From JALOAP01 sp964632355 (GTDB taxonomy: Bacteria > Chloroflexota > Dehalococcoidia > Tepidiformales > Tepidiformaceae): a DNA stretch of 8,728 nt. Where the stretch lies: assembly GCA_964632355.1 (NCBI GenBank), contig CAZWBW010000107.1:1-8728 (forward strand). The letters are read 5' to 3'. Within the stretch, counting starts at the first letter, position 1, and each line of letters starts with the position of its first letter. Below, piece by piece: positions 1 through 5,128 of this stretch. The translations under genes were made by a program, and so were the position numbers. Below the pieces are notes generated by a model. The model was not told the origin of the DNA. It was given only the letters and a program-made list of their open reading frames with translations, and ran no database searches.

Positions 1-152
1 GCTTCGATGCGGTCGAACCGGCGGGCGCCAAGTACGACTTCGAACCCGGCCGCGGCGAGCGCGCGGGCGGTGGCGGCGCCGATGCCAGCGCTGGCGCCGG
101 TGACAACAGCGACGGGACGAGAGCCATCGGGTGTTGGACGAGCGGTGTACAT
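1..152 (-). CDS. Short-chain dehydrogenase/reductase, N-terminal part (runs off left edge)
   Basis: Fifty codons are visible, reading leftward from an ATG at 152-150. The fragment carries the Rossmann-fold nucleotide-binding motif of classical SDRs, TGASAGIG at residues 18-25 (the TGxxxGIG pattern), preceded by the hydrophobic strand PVAVV and followed by a helix and the second strand ending in GARR at 42-45. An Arg pair at this place often goes with NADP(H) preference, but that is inference. The Ser-Tyr-Lys catalytic residues lie outside the window, so the substrate cannot be guessed. The start is well constrained: an in-frame TAG lies four codons upstream (164-162), so no earlier start is possible. 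There is no Shine-Dalgarno; instead a TAGGCT box ends 6 nt before the ATG, suggesting a leaderless transcript. The gene is divergent from ccsB. Confidence 0.85.
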   Translation of the reverse strand, partial: MYTARPTPDGSRPVAVVTGASAGIGAATARALAAAGFEVVLGARRFDRIE

Positions 153-158
153 GCGGGC

Positions 159-164
159 AGCCTA
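159..164 (-). promoter_or_regulatory. Putative -10 box (TAGGCT) for leaderless SDR transcript
   Basis: On the minus strand TAGGCT (pattern TANNNT) is followed by six bases, GCCCGC, and then the SDR ATG. A start site 7 nt past the -10 box would fall on the A of the ATG. The -35 region 17 nt further up reads GTGCGA, only a weak match. The case rests mainly on the same spacing recurring at two other genes in the window. Confidence 0.45.
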
Positions 165-204
165 GCGCCAGCGTTCCTTGCTCGCACCCTTCCGGGCGCG
201 GCGA

Positions 205-210
205 TAGTAT
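205..210 (+). promoter_or_regulatory. Possible -10 box (TAGTAT) of ccsB
   Basis: TAGTAT matches four of six bases of the TATAAT consensus and would place the transcript start near 217, giving a leader of about 13 nt that includes a G-rich Shine-Dalgarno-like stretch (218-221) before the GTG at 230. I see no convincing -35 element at the usual spacing, so this is tentative. Confidence 0.3.
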
Positions 211-229
211 GTGAAGCGGGGAACAAACC

Positions 230-1177
230 GTGGCCGATCTCTCTATCTATCTGTTCTGGTCCGGGTTCGTCACGTCGCTCATCGCGTCGGGGCTGTACAT
301 CGCGTACGTCGCGAGCGTGGCGGTACCCCTTCGCCGCATGAGCGCGCAGACCGAAGCCGGTACCGTGACCGTTTCGGCGAGTCCGGGTGTGCCGAACGCG
401 GGGCTCGGGCGGCTGGCGACGAGCTTCACGTGGTTCACGTTCATCGCGCTCGCCGGGGCGGTGCTCACCCGCTGGATCGCGGTCGAACGGACGCCGCTGG
501 CGAACATGTACGAGTACACGCTGGCGCTTTCGATGGGCATCGCCGGCGCCTACCTTGCGTTCGAACACACGACGCACCAGCGGCGGGTGGGCATCGTGGC
601 GCTGCCAGTGCTGGCGGTGATGATCTGGATCACGTCGCTGTTCCCGAACGAGATCGTGCCGCTCATCCCGGCGCTGCAGAACGGGCCGCTGCTCACCGTG
701 CACGTCAGCTTCATGATGATTTCGTACGCCGTGCTGACCGTGTCGTTCTGCGGCGCGGTGATCTATTTGGTGCAGGGCGGCGAAGGGAAGCGGCGGTTCG
801 CAGCGCTGCCGAGCGCCGATGCGGCCGGCGACCTCGCGCACAAGGCGGTGATGGTCGGGTTCCCGTTGCTGGGCCTCGGGATCGCGCTCGGTGCGTGGTG
901 GGCGAACGACGCGTGGGGCCGCTACTGGGGCTGGGACCCGAAGGAGACGAGCGCGCTCGTGACGTGGCTGAGCATCGTGGCGTATTTCCACGCGCGGGCG
1001 GGGACGGGTTCGGTGGCCGGCGCCCCGGGCATCCGCCGCATCGTGCCGGAGAAGATTCGCCGCGGCTGGCGCCCGGACCCGATGTGGTGGCTCGTGATCA
1101 TGTGGGCGCTCGTCATGTTCACCTACTTCGCGGTGAACCTGTGGGTGACGGGCCTGCACAGCTACGCGGGCGTGTAG
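230..1177 (+). CDS. ccsB: Cytochrome c biogenesis protein CcsB/CcsA (ResC-type haem handling protein)
   Basis: Integral membrane protein of System II cytochrome c maturation. With its partner ResB/Ccs1 the family moves haem to the outer face of the membrane and attaches it to apocytochromes. The 315 residues contain about eight hydrophobic segments (roughly 7-33, 66-84, 94-111, 121-137, 153-181, 206-224, 240-254, 285-305), the usual number for short CcsA/ResC proteins. The family-defining tryptophan-rich loop WGRYWGWDPKET lies at 229-240. His158 (in PLLTVHVSFM) and His310 (in TGLHSYAGV at the C-terminus) are the likely haem-ligand histidines flanking it. The start is GTG at 230, about 8 nt after a GGGG Shine-Dalgarno-like run; the overlapping frame starting at 211 is a shadow. 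No resB/ccs1 partner is visible nearby, so the pair is either split or just outside the window. Its stop is one base from that of the convergent glycosyltransferase. Confidence 0.93.
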   Translation: MADLSIYLFWSGFVTSLIASGLYIAYVASVAVPLRRMSAQTEAGTVTVSASPGVPNAGLGRLATSFTWFTFIALAGAVLTRWIAVERTPLANMYEYTLALSMGIAGAYLAFEHTTHQRRVGIVALPVLAVMIWITSLFPNEIVPLIPALQNGPLLTVHVSFMMISYAVLTVSFCGAVIYLVQGGEGKRRFAALPSADAAGDLAHKAVMVGFPLLGLGIALGAWWANDAWGRYWGWDPKETSALVTWLSIVAYFHARAGTGSVAGAPGIRRIVPEKIRRGWRPDPMWWLVIMWALVMFTYFAVNLWVTGLHSYAGV

Positions 1178-1178
1178 G

Positions 1179-2318
1179 TCACCGCTGAGTTCTGAGTGCT
1201 GAGTGCTGAGACCGCGCGAGGAGCGCGGCGAACGCGAGGATGCCCCACGCGTAGATGGAGCCGACCAACAGCGAGAGCGCCTGGCTTTCGTCGGCGGCAT
1301 CGATGACCACCCAATAGGGCACGAAGAGGAACGCCAGCGCGGGCAGCACCTGTTGCCAGGGCACGGCGAACAGGAGCGGCAACAGGAGCAGTGTGTACCC
1401 GGGCCATGTGATCGGTCCGGTGAGCAACGCGGCGATGAGCCCGATCGCGACGACGGGGAGGGCCGCGGGCTTTCGCCGCCAGGTCACCAATGCGGCGGCT
1501 GCGAGCATGGCCGCGGTGAGCGCTATCCCGAGCCATGGGGCGTCGGCACGGCCGGTGACGGCGATGAGCGAACTGTTCCCCGCGAGGGTGTTCGCTTCGG
1601 TGGCGGGTGGGGTGGCGTCGAACCAGCCCCGGTAGATCCCGGGCCCTTCGAGGATTAGCGGGATAGCGGAGAGCACAGCCGCAGCGCCAAACCCGGAGAC
1701 GGCGACGCGCCAGTGCCCGGCGAGCAGGAGCAACGCAAGGATGATCGCGAACTGGGGCTTGATGGCGGCGACGCACCCGAGCGCGACCCCGGCCTGCCAC
1801 GCCTGTCCGCGCCGCAGGAGCAGCCACCCGGCGGTCATCGCGACGACGAGGGGCACGTAGATCTGCCCGAGTTCGAGTGTGTGCCAGAGCCCACCGAAGG
1901 TGAACGCAGCGAACGCGGTCACGGCGTCGCGTTCGGGGTAGGCGCGCCAGAGGGCAGCAACGCACCCCGCGTACACGAGCAACGACATGACGACGAACGC
2001 GTCGCGGCTGGCGAACGGATCGAACTTCGCAGCGAACTGGAAGGGGTAGACGGAGATCGGTGGGTTCAGGTTGGGCGCCGGTTCGCCCGCGATGGAGAAG
2101 GTATCGGGGTAGACGCCGTAGGGATCGAGGCCGTGGTTCGCGGCATCGCCAGAGGCCCAGAACGAGCCCCAGTCGAGGAGGCCGCGGTTTTCGCGGAAAG
2201 CCCATGCGCCGCTGGCGACGATGAGCACCCCCATGGCGGCGGTCACGAATACGGCGAGGATGACGTGTGGCGTCGCGAAACTGCGGGCGGTGACGCTCGC
2301 GGGGAGGTTTCGGGCCAT
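1179..2318 (-). CDS. Membrane glycosyltransferase, GT87/DUF2029 family (polyprenyl-phosphate mannose-dependent type)
   Basis: A 379-residue polytopic membrane protein of the GT-C fold. Family 87 enzymes take mannose from a polyprenyl-phosphate carrier and add it, on the outer side of the membrane, to lipid-linked or surface glycans. After the first membrane segment (about 18-40) comes the family's characteristic first outer loop: Asp49 in LLDWGSFWASGDAA, then GLDPYGVYP (63-71) and NLNPP (83-87). Asp49 is the likely general base by analogy with the first-loop Asp of GT-C enzymes. Further family-like features are AAIKPQFAIILALLLLAG in the middle and GPITWPGYTLLLLPLLF near the C-terminus, within many hydrophobic segments. 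An in-frame TAG four codons before the ATG fixes the earliest start. There is no Shine-Dalgarno; a TAGCGT box sits 6 nt upstream. The last residues (SQHSALRTQR) are encoded by the CTGAGTG heptamer repeat and are probably not part of the fold. The acceptor is unknown. Confidence 0.82.
   Translation of the reverse strand: MARNLPASVTARSFATPHVILAVFVTAAMGVLIVASGAWAFRENRGLLDWGSFWASGDAANHGLDPYGVYPDTFSIAGEPAPNLNPPISVYPFQFAAKFDPFASRDAFVVMSLLVYAGCVAALWRAYPERDAVTAFAAFTFGGLWHTLELGQIYVPLVVAMTAGWLLLRRGQAWQAGVALGCVAAIKPQFAIILALLLLAGHWRVAVSGFGAAAVLSAIPLILEGPGIYRGWFDATPPATEANTLAGNSSLIAVTGRADAPWLGIALTAAMLAAAALVTWRRKPAALPVVAIGLIAALLTGPITWPGYTLLLLPLLFAVPWQQVLPALAFLFVPYWVVIDAADESQALSLLVGSIYAWGILAFAALLARSQHSALRTQR
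1185..1212. repeat. Heptamer tandem repeat, CTGAGTG-type, four units
   Basis: Four consecutive 7-bp units: CTGAGTT, CTGAGTG, CTGAGTG and CTGAGAC. It begins 7 bp past the ccsB stop and lies inside the 3' end of the convergent glycosyltransferase gene. It resembles the short tandemly repeated repetitive (STRR) heptamers known from cyanobacterial genomes. A second heptamer array of different sequence occurs at 3670-3690. Confidence 0.8.
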
Positions 2319-2324
2319 GCCAGC

Positions 2325-2330
2325 ACGCTA
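2325..2330 (-). promoter_or_regulatory. Putative -10 box (TAGCGT) for leaderless GT87 transcript
   Basis: TAGCGT (TANNNT) on the minus strand is followed by GCTGGC and then the ATG at 2318. This 6-nt gap is the same as at the SDR and the small membrane protein. Its TAG is also an in-frame stop, so translation cannot begin further upstream. The -35 region is a poor match to consensus. Confidence 0.45.
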
Positions 2331-2344
2331 GGCGGCGCGGGGCG

Positions 2345-2387
2345 GAGGGAACAGCCGCCAGCATCTCGTGCGTGTTGCGGTTCCCTC
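2345..2387. repeat. 8-bp inverted repeat GAGGGAAC/GTTCCCTC in divergent promoter region
   Basis: GAGGGAAC at 2345-2352 and its exact complement GTTCCCTC at 2380-2387 are separated by 27 bases. They lie between the divergent glycosyltransferase and acyl-CoA dehydrogenase genes, just upstream of the putative TAGCGT box of the former. It could be a pair of operator half-sites or a stem; neither is demonstrated. Confidence 0.5.
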
Positions 2388-2420
2388 ACATTGTCGCACC
2401 TGGAAAGCGCGGGTAAGCAC

Positions 2421-2452
2421 TTGACAGGCCGTTCCGTCCGGGGATTGACTAT
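2421..2452 (+). promoter_or_regulatory. Putative sigma70-type promoter of the acyl-CoA dehydrogenase
   Basis: A perfect -35 hexamer TTGACA lies at 2421-2426. The -10 is poor: TTGACT at 2445-2450 (18-bp spacer) or GACTAT at 2447-2452 (20-bp spacer), each matching three of six consensus bases. The ATG follows at 2488, leaving a leader of roughly 30 nt that includes the strong Shine-Dalgarno at 2477-2482. Confidence 0.4.
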
Positions 2453-2487
2453 GCCCGCCGCTGGCGGGAGCGGTTTGGGAGGTAAGC

Positions 2488-3663
2488 ATGGATTTTCGTG
2501 ACACCCCGGAAGAGGCGGCATTCCGCCAGGAAGTCAGGGAGTTCATCACGGAGCATCTCCCCGACAGCCTTCGCGATATCGATCCGTTCGATACCGATAC
2601 GCGCCGCGAAGGGATGCGGGAGTGGCGCTCGGCGCTGGCGAAGCGCGGCTGGATCGCGCCCCACTGGCCGAAGGAGTACGGCGGCGGCGGATTCTCGGTC
2701 ACCGAGCAGTTCGTGTTCAACGAAGAGATGGCCGAAGCACGCGCGCCGGAAGTCGGCGGCATGGGCGTGCAGATGATCGGCCCCATCCTCATCCGCTTCG
2801 GGACCGACGAGCAGAAGGCGGAGCACCTGTCGCGCATCACGAGCGGCGAGGCGTGGTGGTGCCAGGGCTATTCGGAGCCAGGCTCGGGTTCGGACCTGGC
2901 GTCGCTGCAGACCCGCGCCGTCCGCGATGGCGACGAATATGTGATCAACGGCCAGAAGATCTGGACTTCCGGCGCGCACCGGGCGAACTGGATGTTCATG
3001 CTCGCGCGGACCGACCCGGATGCGCCGAAGCACCGGGGCATCTCGATGTTCCTGGTCGATATGAAGAGCCCGGGCGTGACGGTTCGGCCGCTGATCACGA
3101 TGGCGAACGACCACGTGTTCAACGAGGTGTTCTTCGAAGATGTGCGCGTGCCGGCGCGCAACCTCGTGGGCGAAGAGAACCGGGGCTGGTACATCGGCGC
3201 GGCGCTGCTCGACTTCGAGCGGAGCAACATCCGCGGGGCCGTGGCGATGCGCCACACGGTTGCGGACATGGTGAAGTACGCGAAGGAGGCGTCGTCGCGG
3301 CCGGGTGCGCCGCAACTCTCGCCGGCGCTGCGGACGGAGCTCGCCGACCGCGCGGTGGAGGCAGAGATCGCGCGGCTCATCGCCTACCGGGTCATCACCA
3401 TCCAAAAGCGCGGTGAGGTCCCGAACTACGAGGCGTCGATGAACAAGCTGTACCGCTCGGAAGCGGCGCAGCGGGCTGCGGCGACGGGCCTGAAGCTGAC
3501 CGGGCTGTATGGCGGGCTGTACCGCGGGTCGAAGCACGCGCCGCTGAACGCGCGCTTCGCGCACTCGTACCTCTCGACGGTGTCATCGACGATCGCGGCG
3601 GGCACGAGCGAGATCAACCGGAACGTGATCGCGACGCGGGGGCTGGGGCTGCCGAGGTCGTAA
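2488..3663 (+). CDS. Acyl-CoA dehydrogenase family protein (FadE-like)
   Basis: FAD-dependent alpha,beta-dehydrogenation of an acyl-CoA thioester in the cytoplasm. The 391 residues match the usual family length and cover the N-terminal helical domain (about 1-120), the middle beta domain with the flavin/substrate motif GYSEPGSGSDLASLQT (127-142) and KIWTSGAH (157-164), and the C-terminal helical domain (about 230-388). Near the C-terminus, GTSEINRN (372-379) is the FAD-contact motif. The residue before that Gly is Ala371 rather than the catalytic Glu of short/medium-chain enzymes. Glu244 in LDFERSN sits where isovaleryl-CoA dehydrogenase and several mycobacterial FadE proteins carry their base, so it is the likely catalytic residue (inference from by-eye alignment). 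The ATG start is supported by GGGAGG at 2477-2482, 5 nt upstream. No other beta-oxidation gene is adjacent, so the substrate (branched, fatty or steroid acyl chain) is open. Confidence 0.92.
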   Translation: MDFRDTPEEAAFRQEVREFITEHLPDSLRDIDPFDTDTRREGMREWRSALAKRGWIAPHWPKEYGGGGFSVTEQFVFNEEMAEARAPEVGGMGVQMIGPILIRFGTDEQKAEHLSRITSGEAWWCQGYSEPGSGSDLASLQTRAVRDGDEYVINGQKIWTSGAHRANWMFMLARTDPDAPKHRGISMFLVDMKSPGVTVRPLITMANDHVFNEVFFEDVRVPARNLVGEENRGWYIGAALLDFERSNIRGAVAMRHTVADMVKYAKEASSRPGAPQLSPALRTELADRAVEAEIARLIAYRVITIQKRGEVPNYEASMNKLYRSEAAQRAAATGLKLTGLYGGLYRGSKHAPLNARFAHSYLSTVSSTIAAGTSEINRNVIATRGLGLPRS

Positions 3664-3669
3664 GACGGT

Positions 3670-3690
3670 CATCGGCCATCGGCCATCGGG
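3670..3690. repeat. Heptamer tandem repeat, CATCGGC-type, three units
   Basis: Three consecutive 7-bp units: CATCGGC, CATCGGC and CATCGGG. It starts six bases after the acyl-CoA dehydrogenase stop codon. Unit length and gene-end position match the CTGAGTG array at 1185-1212, though the sequences differ. Confidence 0.75.
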
Positions 3691-3705
3691 TCCCACATCC
3701 CCCGG

Positions 3706-3735
3706 CCCCTTCTTCCGCTCACGCGGGAGAAGGGG
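3706..3735 (+). terminator. Stem-loop after the acyl-CoA dehydrogenase (terminator or dispersed palindrome)
   Basis: Arms CCCCTTCTTCCGC (3706-3718) and GCGGGAGAAGGGG (3723-3735) pair over 13 bp with one wobble around a TCAC loop, 42 bases past the stop. The T-tract is weak (TGTTCTTGTG), so it may be a poor intrinsic terminator or simply a dispersed intergenic palindrome. Confidence 0.5.
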
Positions 3736-3854
3736 TGTTCTTGTGTTGCGGTGCGGAAAGGTTCGGGCGTGAGCGGACGAAAGTTCGTGGGGGGAAGGGG
3801 ACGGCCCTTACGGTCGCGGTACTGGTTTGGCGTGCGGGATGTACGAACGTGGCT

Positions 3855-3881
3855 CCCTCTCCCATCGTGATGGGGAGAGGG
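3855..3881. repeat. C/T-rich palindrome CCCTCTCCCATC...GATGGGGAGAGGG
   Basis: Arms at 3855-3866 and 3869-3881 are complementary apart from one extra G in the right arm, with a 2-nt centre (GT). The arms resemble those of the stem-loop at 3706-3735 (CCCTTCTTCC versus CCCTCTCCC). This suggests related dispersed intergenic elements or two ends of one element of about 180 bp. Confidence 0.6.
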
Positions 3882-3956
3882 GTGGGCTGACCCGATACGG
3901 AGCTGTTGCTTGCGGGCGGCGGGGTTTGCGCGGGCTCGGGTGGGGACAGCGCAGCA

Positions 3957-3995
3957 TGGGAACGGTGAGCCGCTCTCTGCGGCCGGAGGTTCCCA
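3957..3995 (+). promoter_or_regulatory. Inverted repeat enclosing the Shine-Dalgarno of the F420 oxidoreductase
   Basis: TGGGAAC (3957-3963) is exactly complementary to GTTCCCA (3989-3995), which ends at the base before the TTG start. Inside is a smaller stem, GCCGC (3969-3973) with GCGGC (3979-3983) and a TCTCT loop. The Shine-Dalgarno GGAGGT (3985-3990) lies between the inner and outer right arms, so folding could limit ribosome access. Whether it folds, and whether anything controls it, is inference. Confidence 0.4.
3985..3990 (+). promoter_or_regulatory. Ribosome binding site that fixes a TTG start
   Basis: GGAGGT followed by five bases and TTG at 3996. This strong Shine-Dalgarno is the reason for choosing a TTG start. 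Confidence 0.75.
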
Positions 3996-5000
3996 TTGGT
4001 CGAGATTGGATACACGCTTTCGAGCGAGGAATTCGGGCCGAACGAACTGGTGCGGTTCGCGGCAGTGGCCGAGGACAGCGGCTTCAGCTTCCTGACGATT
4101 TCGGATCACTACCACCCGTGGGTTTCGAGCCAGGGCCATTCGCCGTTCGTGTGGTCGGTGCTCGGCGGTGTGGCGAAGGTAACGGAGCGGGTACGCGTCG
4201 GGACGGCGGTGACGTGCCCCATCATGCGCATCCACCCGGCGATCATCGCGCAGGCGGCGGCAACAACAGCGGGGCTGTTCGAAGGGCGGTTCTGGCTCGG
4301 AGTCGGTGCGGGCGAGCAACTCAACGAGCACGTCACCGGCGAGGGGTGGCCGCAGCCGCAGATCCGACACGAGATGCTCGAAGAGGCGATCCAGGTCATG
4401 CGTGAGCTGTGGACCGGCGAGAAGGTGAACTACTTCGGCGAGTACTTCACGGTCGACGAGGCGAAGTTGTTCACGGTGCCGGGGCGGCCCCCGGACATCT
4501 ACGTCGCGGCGAGCGGCCCGGCGGCTGCCGAACGGGCAGCGCAACAGGACGGGTTCATCACAACGTCGCCGCAGCGTGAGCTCGTAGAGGCGTTCGAACA
4601 GGCGGGCGGTGCCGGGAAGCCGAAGCTGGGCCAGGTCACGGTTTGTTACGACGAGAGCGAGGAGAAGGCGAAGGAGACGGCGCACCACTACTGGCCGATC
4701 TCGGGGCTGCCGGGCAACTTCCAGTGGGAGATCAAGACCTGGGAGCAGTTCGACGAGATGGCCAAGCTGGTGACGCCCGACCAGGTCGCGAAGTCAATCG
4801 TGTGCGGGGCCGACCCGCAGAAGGTCATCGAGCAGATCCAGCAGTTCGCCGACGCGGGCTTCACGCACGTGTTTATTCACAACGTCGGCCCGAAGCAGGA
4901 GGAGTTCCTGCAGTGGGCATCGCGGGAGATTGTGCCGCGGTTCCAGGCACAGCCGCAGCCTGCGGGCGTCGGGACGCAGGAACGCCAGCTCGGCGGGTAG
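3996..5000 (+). CDS. F420-dependent LLM-class oxidoreductase, G6PDH-like (FGD) family
   Basis: A 334-residue TIM-barrel flavin/F420 oxidoreductase of the luciferase-like superfamily, in the subfamily named after F420-dependent glucose-6-phosphate dehydrogenase (FGD1). The FGD active-site signature is present: SDHYHPW at 36-42 gives Asp37, His38 and Trp42, corresponding to Asp39, His40 and Trp44 of FGD1, and GVGAGEQLNEH at 102-112 gives Glu107 (Glu109 of FGD1). PAIIAQAAAT at 81-90 and the C-terminal HVFIHNVGP are also family-like. By-eye alignment to FGD1 from memory puts non-basic residues (Gln193, Gln243, Ser267) where FGD1 binds the sugar phosphate (Lys198, Lys259, Arg283). The substrate is therefore probably not glucose-6-phosphate. 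The TTG start is supported by GGAGGT at 3985-3990. The Gln/Pro-rich tail after about residue 316 is probably disordered. It implies the host makes cofactor F420, though no biosynthesis gene is in view. Confidence 0.88.
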   Translation: MVEIGYTLSSEEFGPNELVRFAAVAEDSGFSFLTISDHYHPWVSSQGHSPFVWSVLGGVAKVTERVRVGTAVTCPIMRIHPAIIAQAAATTAGLFEGRFWLGVGAGEQLNEHVTGEGWPQPQIRHEMLEEAIQVMRELWTGEKVNYFGEYFTVDEAKLFTVPGRPPDIYVAASGPAAAERAAQQDGFITTSPQRELVEAFEQAGGAGKPKLGQVTVCYDESEEKAKETAHHYWPISGLPGNFQWEIKTWEQFDEMAKLVTPDQVAKSIVCGADPQKVIEQIQQFADAGFTHVFIHNVGPKQEEFLQWASREIVPRFQAQPQPAGVGTQERQLGG

Positions 5001-5008
5001 CGCCCCTG

Positions 5009-5122
5009 CTACGTCAGGGCCTGGATGACCAGCACGGCGATTACGGCAATCGCCAGGATGCCCGGGAGCAGCAGGACGCGCAGGGCTTTGCGTGCGGTCG
5101 AACGGTCGTCGATGAGGCTCAC
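5009..5122 (-). CDS. Small single-pass membrane protein, 37 residues, unknown function
   Basis: A GTG-started open frame of 37 codons, too short for routine calling. The protein has a hydrophilic N-terminus with net positive charge just before the membrane (SLIDDRSTARKALR), then one uninterrupted hydrophobic segment, VLLLPGILAIAVIAVLVI (16-33), and a short tail QALT. That is a clear N-in single transmembrane helix. Third codon positions are G or C in 32 of 37 codons, as in the real genes here. A near-consensus -10 box, TACAAT, lies exactly 6 nt before the GTG with no Shine-Dalgarno, implying a leaderless message. The upstream cupredoxin gene is closed by a strong hairpin, so this frame likely has its own transcript. 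Its stop is 8 bp from that of the convergent oxidoreductase. I do not recognise the family; a chance frame remains possible. Confidence 0.58.
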   Translation of the reverse strand: MSLIDDRSTARKALRVLLLPGILAIAVIAVLVIQALT

Positions 5123-5128
5123 GGGGCG

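Larger units (their letters stand above)
3664..3995. other. 332-bp gene-free, repeat-rich intergenic region
   Basis: No supportable gene on either strand; the open frames crossing it are extensions of shadow frames. It holds a heptamer tandem array (3670-3690), a stem-loop (3706-3735), a second C/T-rich palindrome (3855-3881) and, next to the downstream gene, an inverted repeat around the ribosome binding site (3957-3995). Nothing recognisable was seen in 3736-3850. Confidence 0.6.

Noticed and set aside
211..1188. 325-codon plus-strand open frame overlapping ccsB, with GTG directly after TAGTAT
   Set aside because: The product is Arg/His/Gly-rich with no membrane segments, while the frame from 230 gives a full CcsB with its tryptophan motif.
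1185..1212. CRISPR-like repeats
   Set aside because: Units are 7 bp, contiguous and without spacers.
1162..2364. 400-codon minus-strand open frame overlapping the glycosyltransferase in another frame
   Set aside because: Arg/Pro/His-rich, no hydrophobic segments or motifs; the overlapping frame at 1179-2318 has clear GT87 features. A typical high-GC shadow.
2445..2473. TTGACT at 2445 as a -35 for the acyl-CoA dehydrogenase
   Set aside because: The sequence 16-18 bp downstream is GC-rich with no -10-like hexamer, and the start would collide with the ribosome site.
1713..2501. 262-codon plus-strand open frame antisense to the glycosyltransferase
   Set aside because: Composition is the mirror of the GC-rich codons on the opposite strand; no recognisable domain and it runs through the divergent promoter region.
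2449..3564. 371-codon minus-strand open frame antisense to the acyl-CoA dehydrogenase
   Set aside because: Arg/His/Leu-rich antisense shadow with no motif; the sense frame is a full-length family member.
3669..4688. 339-codon minus-strand open frame antisense to the F420 oxidoreductase and through the repeat region
   Set aside because: No motif, Arg/Pro-rich, crosses the intergenic palindromes; antisense artefact.
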